NCBI GenBank assembly: GCA_032718475.1
Contig: JAUCBJ010003317.1
Coordinates: 19,789 to 83,788 of the forward strand
Source of the DNA: Nemertoderma westbladi
Lineage: Eukaryota; Xenacoelomorpha; Nemertodermatida; Nemertodermatidae
Direction: 5' to 3'
Length of the DNA: 64,000 nt
Below the pieces are notes generated by a model, which was not told the DNA's origin, ran no database searches, and saw only the letters and a program-made list of their open reading frames with translations. A program made the position numbers and the translations under genes. Shown here one piece after another: positions 45,519 through 55,900 of the stretch (the first letter of the stretch is position 1; every line of letters begins with the position of its first letter).

Positions 45519-47378
45519 TAAATATTTACAACGTTTGTTATAACAAATGTTAAAATAGAGGAAATGCTAACAAATTAAAACCAAAAATCATAAACAAATC
45601 TGCTAAACCTTTAGATCCTCTAAAATTCTAGTCGATTGAGATATCGTAGTACTTACCGATACTCTTAAAAGACAAAATTCTGGAATTAAGGATCCTAGTC
45701 CCCAGACATGTTCTGGAATAAAATTCTGTCTATTTTAATATCAAATAATAAAATTCACGGGAATAAATTTTGAATTCATATTCTCTCATGAATTTAATAA
45801 ATTGTCATTTTATACAATTTATAAACATTCCCAAAATTCCATTACTTAATAGATCATGGGAGCGGAGATTCACCCTATTAAGTATATCAGTGTGAGAGAA
45901 TCTCCAGTGTACAGTCAATAGCTGATAAATTTAATAAAATCATGTATAAGGGGAATAATATTGACAATTAAAGAATCACTATTAAATAGCATCCCAGATC
46001 TGTATGCATGAGAAATACCCTAATTCTACCGCTAGATTTGCATAATGTCACCATAGTAACAACCACGCTAGAATTAGAAGTGAGTTAAAAGAACAATAGA
46101 AAACTTGTCCCATTGAATAGCATGCGGAACAAATAGTACCTTGCTAGTATTTAGGGATACATAATAATAACGTGGCATTCTGGAAGGCATTTGACTAACG
46201 GACAAATGGCCCTAATTTGTACAAATTGTGGCAGGAATATGGAATTTGTGTATTTATAGGTGAATGTTACTACTAAAGTGTGTTTACAGTAGCGAGTCGC
46301 AGTTGTGAAAGTTACTCTACATCTGTAGCAAGTACCTCCAGTATATCCAAGCCCTTGGGACGGACAGTGGAGTGACTCGCGCTGGTTATTGTTGTCGTTG
46401 TGTAGCTACTACGTTGGCAAGAGGCACAGCGACGACAGTACATCAGCGCTGAGGATCATACCCAGCGGAGTCGGATTGATAAACTGAGAATTGAACATGA
46501 AAATTCTATTCGAAACCGACTCGAAAGAAAGAATGTGGAAGAATGTTTTTGAAAGACAAGTAGAGGAAAATTAGCTGGAGAAAAACCATACATTAATGTC
46601 GAGGGTCCATAATGTGAATAGTTTTCCCCGGGGCGTGGGTGCTCGCGGGCGGTCTCCTTCGGGAGGCTGTAACTTCCTCATACCTCATCCTCTTCCTGCA
46701 ATTATTGTGATCAGTGTCACGATAAAAGAGTAAGAATGAGTAATGACGTGAAAGGAAAACATGTCCATTGTGGTATCTTATAGATACTATCCCCATATCC
46801 TTCCTCCTTCCTACCACTACTCTCCCTCTACCCATTGCTATAGAGGATACAAGATGTTGATAGAGAAACCTTCTTCCTCCCATCTTCTCTACCCAACACG
46901 CTTGGAGCTTTCGGGAGAATATCGACCAATCATTGCTGTATCGTGATATTGATCGCACCTCCTCCTACCAAACCTCCCCATCGTTTACTATTGATCTGGA
47001 TGCTTATATTGGTATCCATACCTCCTGTCTGTGTACCATCGTGTTGGTATTTATAATATCAACCTCCACCCCTCTTGTCGTTGATTGGATAATCAACTAT
47101 CAATAATTTCCTCAAGTCCATGGCCATTGATACAAGGACTGAAAGGACACAATAATAGTCTGTGAACAACTGGTACCATTATGTATCATAAATCTGGTTG
47201 TTCACATCCCTTAAAGCTTGGGAATAAATTCAGTTTGAGATAGCCATCAAATGTTGAATCCTCTTACTGAGATCGTATTTCTGACTATTTCTGAATATAT
47301 ATGACATAGGCCTTCCCTTGCCCTATATCATCAATGGAAGACACATTAGGTGAATACAATAAATTCATCAGATTCTAA
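45519..47378 (+). other. Non-coding region of A where pol would be expected
   Basis: Nearly 1.9 kb without a convincing plus-strand frame. It ends with a branch-point and acceptor-like tctaatgttttag at about 47374-47386, so an intron is possible but unproven. Confidence 0.45.
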
Positions 47379-47576
47379 TGTTTTAGGCGCTTTCTGACTC
47401 CGTTCCGAATCGTTCATAGTCAGTTCAAGGACCGCGCTTTGACCAAGCTCAGCTTAAGAGACTCAGCTGCTGAGAAGTTGGACAGCGCTGGATTTGCCAT
47501 TTTTAAGGACGTTTGTATACAGAACCTACATTCATCTGTCATACAAAGACCCAGAATTCCCACAGGTTATTCTATT

Positions 47577-48719
47577 ATGGAAGTACAAACAGTGGGTTCA
47601 CTTGAAGAAACAGCTGCACCTATCTCAGCTATGCAAGTGGAAGAAGAACCAGTTTGCTTGGAGTCCGAGGAGATTCAACCCACAGCGCCCAGGAGTAGCG
47701 ACAATGATTATGTCCTGGAATGGTATCAAGGTCCACAATGTCTCACAGCATACGATTATCGGCATGCCAATTATGTTTCTAGGAAACGTTGCCGATTATG
47801 TGCATCACGAGATCACTTTACCCCGGTGGACTCCAGCGAACCCTGCTCCTACTTTAAAGATCAACCTGCTATGGAGATTTATTATATTTATTGTAGACTC
47901 AATAATCTACACATCTTCGCAGTCTGTCCTCAATTTATGACTCAATGTCACCATTGTCAGTTAAAAGGACACGCAAGTTTTGATTGCCCTTTCAACCAAG
48001 ATCTAGAGAGCATAGACGAAATAGTTGCCCTGCGTTACATCAGAGCTTGGGAAGCTAATGCGGATCTCCATTGTGAATCACGTCACCGATACTATCCCGG
48101 ACGTGCATATGAAGGAGTCTATGCGTTTCACCCATATCTCTTTGCCTCCGTCGAACAAAAATCCCGCACTCCTAGCTACGAGCTGATGAAGCGTGTTGGC
48201 GAGAATATTTCAACTAAATATGTTCGCAAGTATCTTAGGAATATTAATCCTAACAACCTGAATTCCTATAATTTGATTAACTTCATCCGCCAAGATCCAG
48301 AATACGGTGACTTGTTCATAAACTCGCATCCTGAGTTACAAGAAGTTCATAGACGACCATATGAATATAAAGCCAGAGAACGCGAATTAGAGAGAACAAT
48401 AAAACCGAGGAAATTTCTCACTACACACGGTCAACCTACCGCTATCGTGCAAACGACCCATCAAGGACCGGTAAGAGCTGCCGTCCTGAAACGAGCTCTA
48501 AAGGTTGTTCGCCCTCGTTCCACCGATATTGATATCGATCAACTGGGTACCTCGACCGGCGGATACACCAACAGTAATCCAAAACCTTCTGATTCAATCA
48601 TATTGCACCCTTCCCCCAGGAGTTATGGCCCTCCTAGTAAAGTGGCTCGCCCCAAAGAGAAAAAGACTCTTACTAGTCTCAAAAAACTTCGTAAACGCCG
48701 TTCACGAAAGAAGGACTGA
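47577..48719 (+). CDS. ORF-X homologue of element A: zinc-knuckle protein
   Basis: 380 codons from ATG 47577 (the frame is open from 47379). Cys clusters CRLCASRDHFTPVDSSEPC and CCHC CHHCQLKGHASFDC (47946-47987), then YIRAWEANADLHCESRHR and YAFHPYLF. The last two parallel the C-terminal half of B ORF-X in order and spacing. It ends in a basic KKLRKRRSRKKD tail and lies just before A's polypurine tract and 3' LTR. The exonuclease-like half is missing or reduced to a trace upstream (FKDRALTKLSLRDSAAEKL). Probably a nucleic-acid-binding protein. Confidence 0.6.
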   Translation: MEVQTVGSLEETAAPISAMQVEEEPVCLESEEIQPTAPRSSDNDYVLEWYQGPQCLTAYDYRHANYVSRKRCRLCASRDHFTPVDSSEPCSYFKDQPAMEIYYIYCRLNNLHIFAVCPQFMTQCHHCQLKGHASFDCPFNQDLESIDEIVALRYIRAWEANADLHCESRHRYYPGRAYEGVYAFHPYLFASVEQKSRTPSYELMKRVGENISTKYVRKYLRNINPNNLNSYNLINFIRQDPEYGDLFINSHPELQEVHRRPYEYKARERELERTIKPRKFLTTHGQPTAIVQTTHQGPVRAAVLKRALKVVRPRSTDIDIDQLGTSTGGYTNSNPKPSDSIILHPSPRSYGPPSKVARPKEKKTLTSLKKLRKRRSRKKD

Positions 48720-48789
48720 TAGTTTAGAGTATTTTTGTATTTTAGAAACTGGGATTTTTTATATTTTATAGACTTAAATCCCATTTTCT

Positions 48790-48797
48790 GGGAGCGG
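48790..48797 (+). other. Polypurine tract of element A
   Basis: GGGAGCGG directly before the TGTAAAAG start of the 3' LTR. Confidence 0.6.
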
Positions 48798-50495
48798 TGT
48801 AAAAGCTTTTGCGGACATAACAAGTCATTTTTACGCAATGCGCAGAATACTCTAAAATAGCCCTAAAATTGTTCAACTACGCGTCGGAAAGAAATTAGAA
48901 CCAAGATGACGAAATCTGTCAGTTGATTCTTTGTGTACGTGGAGATTTCTTTGTTCAAGCTTATTCAGCCAATCAGAGCAATCTTCCCAGTTATGCCAGT
49001 AGAGACCTACCTGAGGAAACTAGAGCATGCCAAGTAGGGCGGTGCGTTTTTTACTATTTTTCGATTTCATTGTTCTACCGGTGCACAAAAGTTGCCAAAT
49101 GGTATAAAATTAAGGCAAAAAAATTTCTCTAAATTTCATCGATATCTTGATGGATCCCAAGGGGGTTGAAATTTTAAGCCGTCGCGATGCACCACAATGA
49201 AATTTATAACAATATAACACATTGATGAAAGATCAATGACGCAAGAAAGAACTTCCTTCATGCATCAAATGTCATCAAATGGGTCCAAACTTAGTTAGAT
49301 ACCAAAATAATAATTTTTGGATCTAGGGAACTAGTGCCACAGGCACATGGCCAGAATCTACCCTTTGGCACTAGTGACGATTATTCCCAATTTTTGCGAT
49401 GGCCAACTTTTATTACTCCTACTGCATTAATAGTATGCTCATTAGAACCAGAATGACCGATTTAGTGGGGGTAGACACCTTCAAAACTAACGTAGTGCGA
49501 ATTGTTATTGAGATATCGCAGAAAATGTTGAGTCCGGCACAAGTCTACTTTACCGCCTTGAAGCGATATGGGCAAATACACTAACAATGATACTTTGAAT
49601 TATCTTAAGGCATCAAAAATATACACATCACAGCAACAAATTGATTTAATGTATACAGACACCTTCAAAATGAAAGAGTAGTGATTAGTTCACTATAGTT
49701 TTTGTACGAAATGTGTCTCAAACGAAATGGGGTCAACTCAATCTTAATAAATATCAAGTATCAATAAATTGGTGGACATAGTCTTGACATTTTGTAAAAT
49801 AGCTCAAGAACTACTGACTCTACTCTTATTTTGACTCTTACATTGATCATTTTCTGTGATATGTCTATTCTTGATTCTTTAAGATAATTCAAAGTATCAT
49901 TTTATTATATTTGTCCATATCGCATCAAGGCGGTAATGTAGACTTGTGCCAGACATCACATTTTCAGCGATATCTCAAGAAGTATTCGCTCTATGCTTGT
50001 TTTGATGGTGTCTACCCCCACTAAATCGGTCATTGCGGTTCTAATGAGCATAATATTACATCAGTAGGAGAACTAAACGTTGGCCATCGCAAAAATTGAG
50101 AATAATCGTCACTTGCGCCAAAGGGTATGTTCTGCCCATGTGCCTGTGGCACTAGTTCCCTTCATCCACAAATCAAAATTTTGGTTTCTAACTAAGTTTG
50201 GACCCATTTGATGACATTATATGCATGCAGGAAGTTCTTTCTTGAGTCATTTATCTTTCGTCAATGTGTTATATAGTTATAAATTTCATTATGGTGCATC
50301 GCGATGGCTCAAAATTTCAACCCCCTTGGGATCCGTGAAGATATAGACAAAATTTATAGAATTGTTTTTGCCTTAATTTTTTACCATTTGGCAACTTTTT
50401 TGCACCGGTAGAACAATGAAATAAAAAAAAGTAAAAAACGCACTGCCCTAATGCGCAGTTATCGTTTTTCTGAGAATTAGATTCCTCTCAGAATT
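48798..50495 (+). repeat. 3' LTR of element A, 5' part
   Basis: LTR sequence at 48798-49034 and 50451-50495, split by the palindromic hAT-like element. It contains a ~60-bp segment (about 48847-48906) absent from the other two LTR copies. It stops at CAGAATTC and is joined to a copy of the 5' flank. Confidence 0.7.
49035..50450. mobile_element. hAT-like foldback element, nearly whole-length palindrome
   Basis: Ends TAGGGC(G)GTGCG. Flanked by imperfect 8-bp duplications ATGCCAAG / ATGCGCAG (49027-49034, 50451-50458). The two halves are inverted copies of each other for about 650-700 bp (centre near 49740). No transposase ORF. Confidence 0.8.
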
Positions 50496-51186
50496 CCGTT
50501 TGACTCTTCTGTATATGCGACAGAAGAATCTTAATTGCGACAGGATTCTCTTTGCTGAGTTCATCAATCATGACGGCTTTCTTGTCGGGTAGTTGGGATC
50601 TGAACTGTTCAGTTGCTGGAGGACTTCAGCCAGATCAGCCTTACGGTAAGCAGTGAAAGACATTGGACAATAGCAACTAATTTATTAAAAAAAAAAAGAA
50701 AGAAATCGCTGGGTCACCAAATGTGAGGTTTACTCACAGGATCAGAAAACAATTACTGTAGTTTACTATAGTTCATATATCACTTAATTCTTCTTCATCG
50801 TTATGCATACTGTCCTACTACCTCTAACTGCACAGCTGTGTAACATACAATTATCTCCTACTGCACAGCTGACTAAATAGTTGTATATTATAATTAATCA
50901 ATATAATTAATCTGATTAAATTACATATTGGTTACTCTAACACTGGCCTTGAAGATGCAGATGATCTAGCAAATGTCATGGGTGATAGGGAGTTGTGGCG
51001 GTGCAATTTTGTTGACAAGCCGGCACAGCATTCTTAAAAATGCAGCTGCAATGCAGCATGCCGATCCTAGTAGTAGAGCAGAATATTATAGTCAGTCTGA
51101 ACTATTCATTACTCGCTGTTCTTACCAATATATATCTAAGAACCAATCACAGCACAGTGTCAGTCAGCTTTCCTGCTGTGTCTATC
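50496..51186 (-). repeat. Repeat of gypsy flank sequence (copy of 21388-22075)
   Basis: Gag leader fragment, primer-binding site (50707-50719), LTR start (50722), embedded LINE 3' end and CTATC (51182-51186), about 99.6% identical to 21388-22075. It precedes a further LTR of A, so the flank plus LTR block occurs twice in the window. Confidence 0.85.
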
Positions 51187-51991
51187 TGTAAAAGCTTTTG
51201 CGGACATAACAAGTCATTTTTACGCAATGCGCAGATGACGAAATCTGTCAGCTGATTCTTTGTGTACGTGGAGATTTCTTTGTTCAAGCTTATTCAGCCA
51301 ATCAGAGCAATCTTCCCAGTTATGCCAGTAGAGACCTACCTGAGGAAACTAGCACATGCGCAGTTATCGTTTTTCTGAGAATTAGATTGCTCTCAGAATT
51401 CTGTACTAAGTACGGTAGTTTCAGACTTTAGCCCAAGAACATCTGATGGCTGGAGTTATAAGGACGTAAATCTATTAACAAATCAAATCACACCCAACTC
51501 ATATCAAACTGCACATATCTGAGCACCTTATCATACTGAACTTCATGAATACATACTGACTGTTCACCTCACTGTTTTAATGCTGTTTTATATTGTGTTA
51601 ATTGTTGTTTATATTAATGGATGTTATATTTGGAGAATACCGATAAATAATCGTAAACCCCCTCATTCTTCTTGATTACTGAGGTAAGCGGAGAAAGAGT
51701 ATGAAGCGCCGTTTACGCCAAAACTTTCTGAATAAATATTATACTCAAGATGTGTCAATAAAAAATATTATACTTAAGATGTATCTAAATTCTCGGCCGA
51801 AATTCTCGGCCGAGAAAGTATTAAAATATGAAATGGCGGGAAATTTAAAATGGCATTGTATTTGCAAAAATTACAGTATTTACAGCAGTACAGTACATAA
51901 GCCTGCATCCTATTGCTACCGTTTCACTGCACTATCCTACACGTGTGCAGCTATGCCTATGGCTGTATGGCTGATGCCAATGTAGAACTGG

Positions 51992-52243
51992 TTGGAGGTA
52001 TCAGCGGTGGGAGCTGGGAGGCCTCGTTACGAAATTACGGAGAGGCAGTTGCACTATTTACAGAATATTGGATTCTCTCGAAGAGATACGGCACGCATTT
52101 TGGATGTTAGCGAACGAACTATTTCAAGGCGTTGTAAACAATATGGACTGAATAATAATAAATACTCTGATATAGATAATGTCAACCTTGATAAAGCTAT
52201 ACGACATATATTGAGCAATATTTCCCGCTGTTACAACTTTTAA
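51992..52243 (+). CDS. Helix-turn-helix N-terminal fragment of a transposase/integrase-type protein
   Basis: 83 codons: GRPRYEITERQLHYLQNIGF, SRRDTARILDVSERTISRR, YSDIDNVNLDKAIRHILSN. The DNA-binding HTH and following region are typical of the N-terminus of invertebrate integrase-core proteins. The catalytic domain is absent; the frame ends soon after, before the palindrome array. It may be a remnant of the element's transposase or a captured fragment. Confidence 0.55.
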   Translation: MEVSAVGAGRPRYEITERQLHYLQNIGFSRRDTARILDVSERTISRRCKQYGLNNNKYSDIDNVNLDKAIRHILSNISRCYNF

Positions 52244-52253
52244 GATTATAAAT

Positions 52254-52400
52254 ACTCGGCCGAGAAAAACTCGGCCGAGAATCTCGGCCGAGATCTCGGC
52301 CGAGAAAAACTCGGCAGAGAAATCTCGGCCGAGATCTCGGCCGAGATCTCGGCCGAGAAAAACTCGGCACAGAAATCTCGGCCGAGATCTCGGCCGAGAA
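52254..52400. repeat. TCTCGGCCGAGA palindrome array
   Basis: About ten tandem or overlapping copies of the perfect 12-bp palindrome TCTCGGCCGAGA and variants. Two more are at the opposite end (51792-51816). Next to the inverted ends, so possibly protein-binding sites. Confidence 0.75.
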
Positions 52401-52814
52401 TTTAGATACATCTTAAGTATAATATTTTTTATTGACACATCTTGAGTATAATATTTATTCAGATAGTTTTGGCGTAAACGGCGCTTCATAAAAGAGTTAA
52501 CCGGTAGCAACTGTGACTCAAAATATAGTGGTTTTTGTGTGAATTAAATGCTATTTCATAATCCCTATGTGTGTCAGTTGCAATCCTCCTTATATATGAT
52601 CAAAATCAGTGACGGTTGGCAAATTAGTGTGAATTAGTGTAAGTTAGTGTGAAGTAGTGTGAAGTCGTGTGAAGGTTAATAAAGCATCTCCTAAAGAATG
52701 CGCTATATTTACGAAACTCTGTGGCCATCTAGTTGTGATTAGTATAAGTCATAACTCTGTTTTTATACTTAAAGCGCCACGTCCTAAAGGAACTGTTAAT
52801 ATTTCCCCGACTGT

Positions 52815-52834
52815 TGACGTCACGGCTGACGTCA
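52815..52834 (+). promoter_or_regulatory. Two CRE-like TGACGTCA sites at the element's 5' end
   Basis: Perfect TGACGTCA at 52815-52822 and 52827-52834, within 25 bp of the element start. Consistent with an internal promoter responsive to CREB/ATF-type factors, as non-LTR elements need promoters inside their own sequence. Confidence 0.5.
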
Positions 52835-52914
52835 CCACGGTGCAACATAACTGATAGGCTGCTACATCGCAACGTGAACGATCTATCGCCGGATTTTCGA
52901 GCGGATTCCCCTAC

Positions 52915-55900
52915 ATGGCGCCATCCCAGCGCTGCTGCAAGTGTCGCAGCGGCTCTTGCCGAGGGTGCAAGTGTGCTTGTGCGGGAGTTCCCTGTTCCTC
53001 CTGCAAACCTCTGGAGCAGAACTCGTGCGCGAACGGGCCGAGCTCACCCGATCCAGATAGTCTCGCGATGCCCCCGAGGTACAGCGGTTCCGCGGGCCAC
53101 GGGGTTCTCGACTATCTGGTATCCAACTCGCCCAGATGGAAACCGCGTCAAGCCACAGCGGACCTTGCGCATAACGGCTATGTAACCCCGGAAGTTATAA
53201 ACTCAACCCTGGAGGAGCTCGACGACCTGATGGACCAGACTCTAACCCCAGGAGAATTCGATCCGGACTGCACGTTAATCCCGCAAATTGGTGCTGTATC
53301 CCCGGCCCCCTCATCGGGTCCCCCAGTTCCAGGTGTCGGTTATCCCGTCCCTACCAGTCCGGGTGTCGGTCACTCTGCCCCTACAAGTCCGGGTGTCGGT
53401 CATTCTGCCCCTACCAGTCCGGGTGTCGGTCATTCTGCCCCTACCAGTCCGGGTGTCGCTCATTCTGCCCTTACCAGTCCGGGTGTCGGTCATTCTGCCC
53501 CTACCAGTCCGGGTGTCGGTCATTCTGCCCCTACCAGTCCGGGTGTCGGTTATTCCGCCCCTACCAGTCCGGGTGTCGGTCATTCTGCCCCTACCAGTCC
53601 GGGTGTCGGTCATTCTGCCCCTACCAGTCCGGGTGTCGGTCATTCTACCCCTACCAGTCCGGGTGTCGGTCATTCTGCCCCTACCAGTCCGGGTGTCGCT
53701 CATTCTGCCCCTACCAGTCCGGGTGTCGGTCATTCTGCCCCTACCAGTCTGGGTGTCGGTCATTCTGCCCCTACCAGTCCGGGTGTCGGTTATTCCGCCC
53801 CTACCAGTCCGGGTGTCGGTCATTCTGCCCCTACCAGTCCGGGCGCCGCTCATTCTGCCCCTACCAGTCCGGGTGTCGGTCATTCTACCCCTACCAGTTC
53901 GGGTGTCGGTCATTCTGCCCCTACCAGTCCAGGTGTCGGTCATTCTGCCCCTACCAGTCCGGGTGTCGCTCATTCTGCCCCTACCAGTCCGGGTGTCGGT
54001 CATTCTGCCCCTACCAGTCCGGGTGTCGGTCATTCTGCCCCTACCAGCGCGGGTGTCGGTTATTCCGCCCCTACCAGTCCGGGTGTCGGTCATTCTACCC
54101 CTACCAGTCCGGGTATCGGTCATTCTGCCCCTACCAGTCCGGGTGTCGGTTATTCCGCCCCTACCAGTCCGGGTGTCGGTTATCCCGTCCCTACCAGTCC
54201 GGGTGTCGGTCATTCTGCCCCTACCAGTCCGGGTGTCGCTCATTCTGCCCTTACCAGTCCGGGCGTCCGTCATTCTGCCCCTACCAGTCCGGGTGTCGGT
54301 TATTCCGTCCCAACCAGTCCAGGTGTCGGTCAGTCGGTCCCTATCAGTCCGGATGCTGGTCATTCTGCCCCTACCAGTCCGGGTGTCGGTTATTCCGTCC
54401 CAACCAGTCCAGGTGTCGGTCAGTCGGTCCCTATCAGTCAGGTTGTTGGTCTTTCTGCCCCTACCAGTCCGGGTGTCGGTTATTCCGTCCCAACCAGTCC
54501 AGGTGTTGGTCAGTTGGTCCCTATCAGTCCGGATGTCGGTCATTCTGCCCCTACCAGTCCGGGTGTCGGTCATTCTGCCCCTACCAGTCCGGGTGTCGCT
54601 CATTCTGCCCCTACCAGTCCGGGTGTCGGTCATTCTGCCCCTACCAGTCCGGGTGTCGGTCATTCTGCCCCTACCAGTCCGGGTGTCGGTTATTCCGCCC
54701 CTACCAGTCCGGATGTCGGTCATTCTGCCCCTACCAGTCCGGGTATCGGTTATTCTGCCCCTACCTGTCCGGGTGTCGGTTATTCCGTCCCAACCAGTCC
54801 AGGTGTCGGTCAGTCGGTCCCTATCAGTCAGGTTGTTTGTCTTTCTGCCCCTACCAGTCCGGGTGTCGGTTATTCAGCCCCAACCAGTCCAGGTGTTGGT
54901 CAGTCGGTCCCTATCAGTCCGGGTGTCGTTCATTCGGCCCCTACCAGTCCGGGTGTCGCTCATTCTGCCCCTACCAGTCCGGGTGTCGGTCATTCTACCC
55001 CTACCAGTCCGGTTGTCGGTCATTCTGCCCCTACCAGTCCGGGTGTCGGTTATTCCGCCCCAACCAGTCCAGGTGCCGGTCAGTCGGTCCCTATCAGTCC
55101 GGGTGTCGGTCATTCTGCCCCTACCAGTCCGGGTGTCGGTTATTCCATCCCAACCAGTCCAGGTGTCTGTCAGTCGGTCCCTATCAGTCAGGTTGTTGGT
55201 CTTTCTGCCCCTACCAGTCCGGGTGTTGGTTATTCCGTCCCAACCAGTCCGGGTACCAGTCAGTATGTCGGTCAGTCTGACCCTACCAGTCCGGGTGTTG
55301 GTTATTCCGCCCCTACCAGTCCAGGTGTCGGTCAGTCGGTCCCTATCAGTCCGGTTGTTGGTCTTTCTGCCCCTACCAGTCCGGGTGTCGGTCATTCCGT
55401 CCCTACCAGTCTGGGTGTCGGTTATGCCGTCCCTAGCAGTCCAGGTCTCGCTCAGTCGGTCCCAGTCGTCCCTATCAGTCCGGTTGTCGGTCTTTCTGCC
55501 CCTACCAGTCCGGGTGTCGGTTATTCCGTCCGAACCAGCCCAGGTGTTGGTCACTCCGTCCCTACCAGTCCGGGTGTCAGTCAGTATGTCGGTCATTCCG
55601 TCCCTACCAGTCCAGGTGTCGGTCTTTCCGTCCCTTTCAGACCAGGTGTCGGTCATTCCGCCCCAACCAGTCCAGGTGTCGGTCAGTCAGCCCCTCACAG
55701 TCTGGGTGTTGGTCACTCCCTCCCTACCAGTGCGGGTGTCAGTCATTCCGCCTCTACCAGCCTGGGTGTCGATCATCCCATACCTAACCCTCTGGGTGTC
55801 GGTTGTTCCGCCCCTTCTAGTCTGGACATCGGTTTGTCAGCTCCCACCAATATTGGTGTCGGTCCAACGGTACGCACCAGCGCCCTCAGTACCCATTGTC

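Larger units (their letters stand above)
51700..52490 (+). mobile_element. TIR element with ~100-bp inverted ends and an HTH ORF
   Basis: Ends TATGAAGCGCCG / CGGCGCTTCATA, inverted for about 95-100 bp, with AAAGAG duplications (51694-51699, 52491-52496). The other LTR copy lacks it. Contains the HTH ORF and a palindrome array. Confidence 0.8.

Noticed and set aside
52124-52510. 128-codon minus-strand ORF rich in Arg, Pro and Asp
   Set aside because: Translation of the TCTCGGCCGAGA palindrome array; low-complexity artefact.
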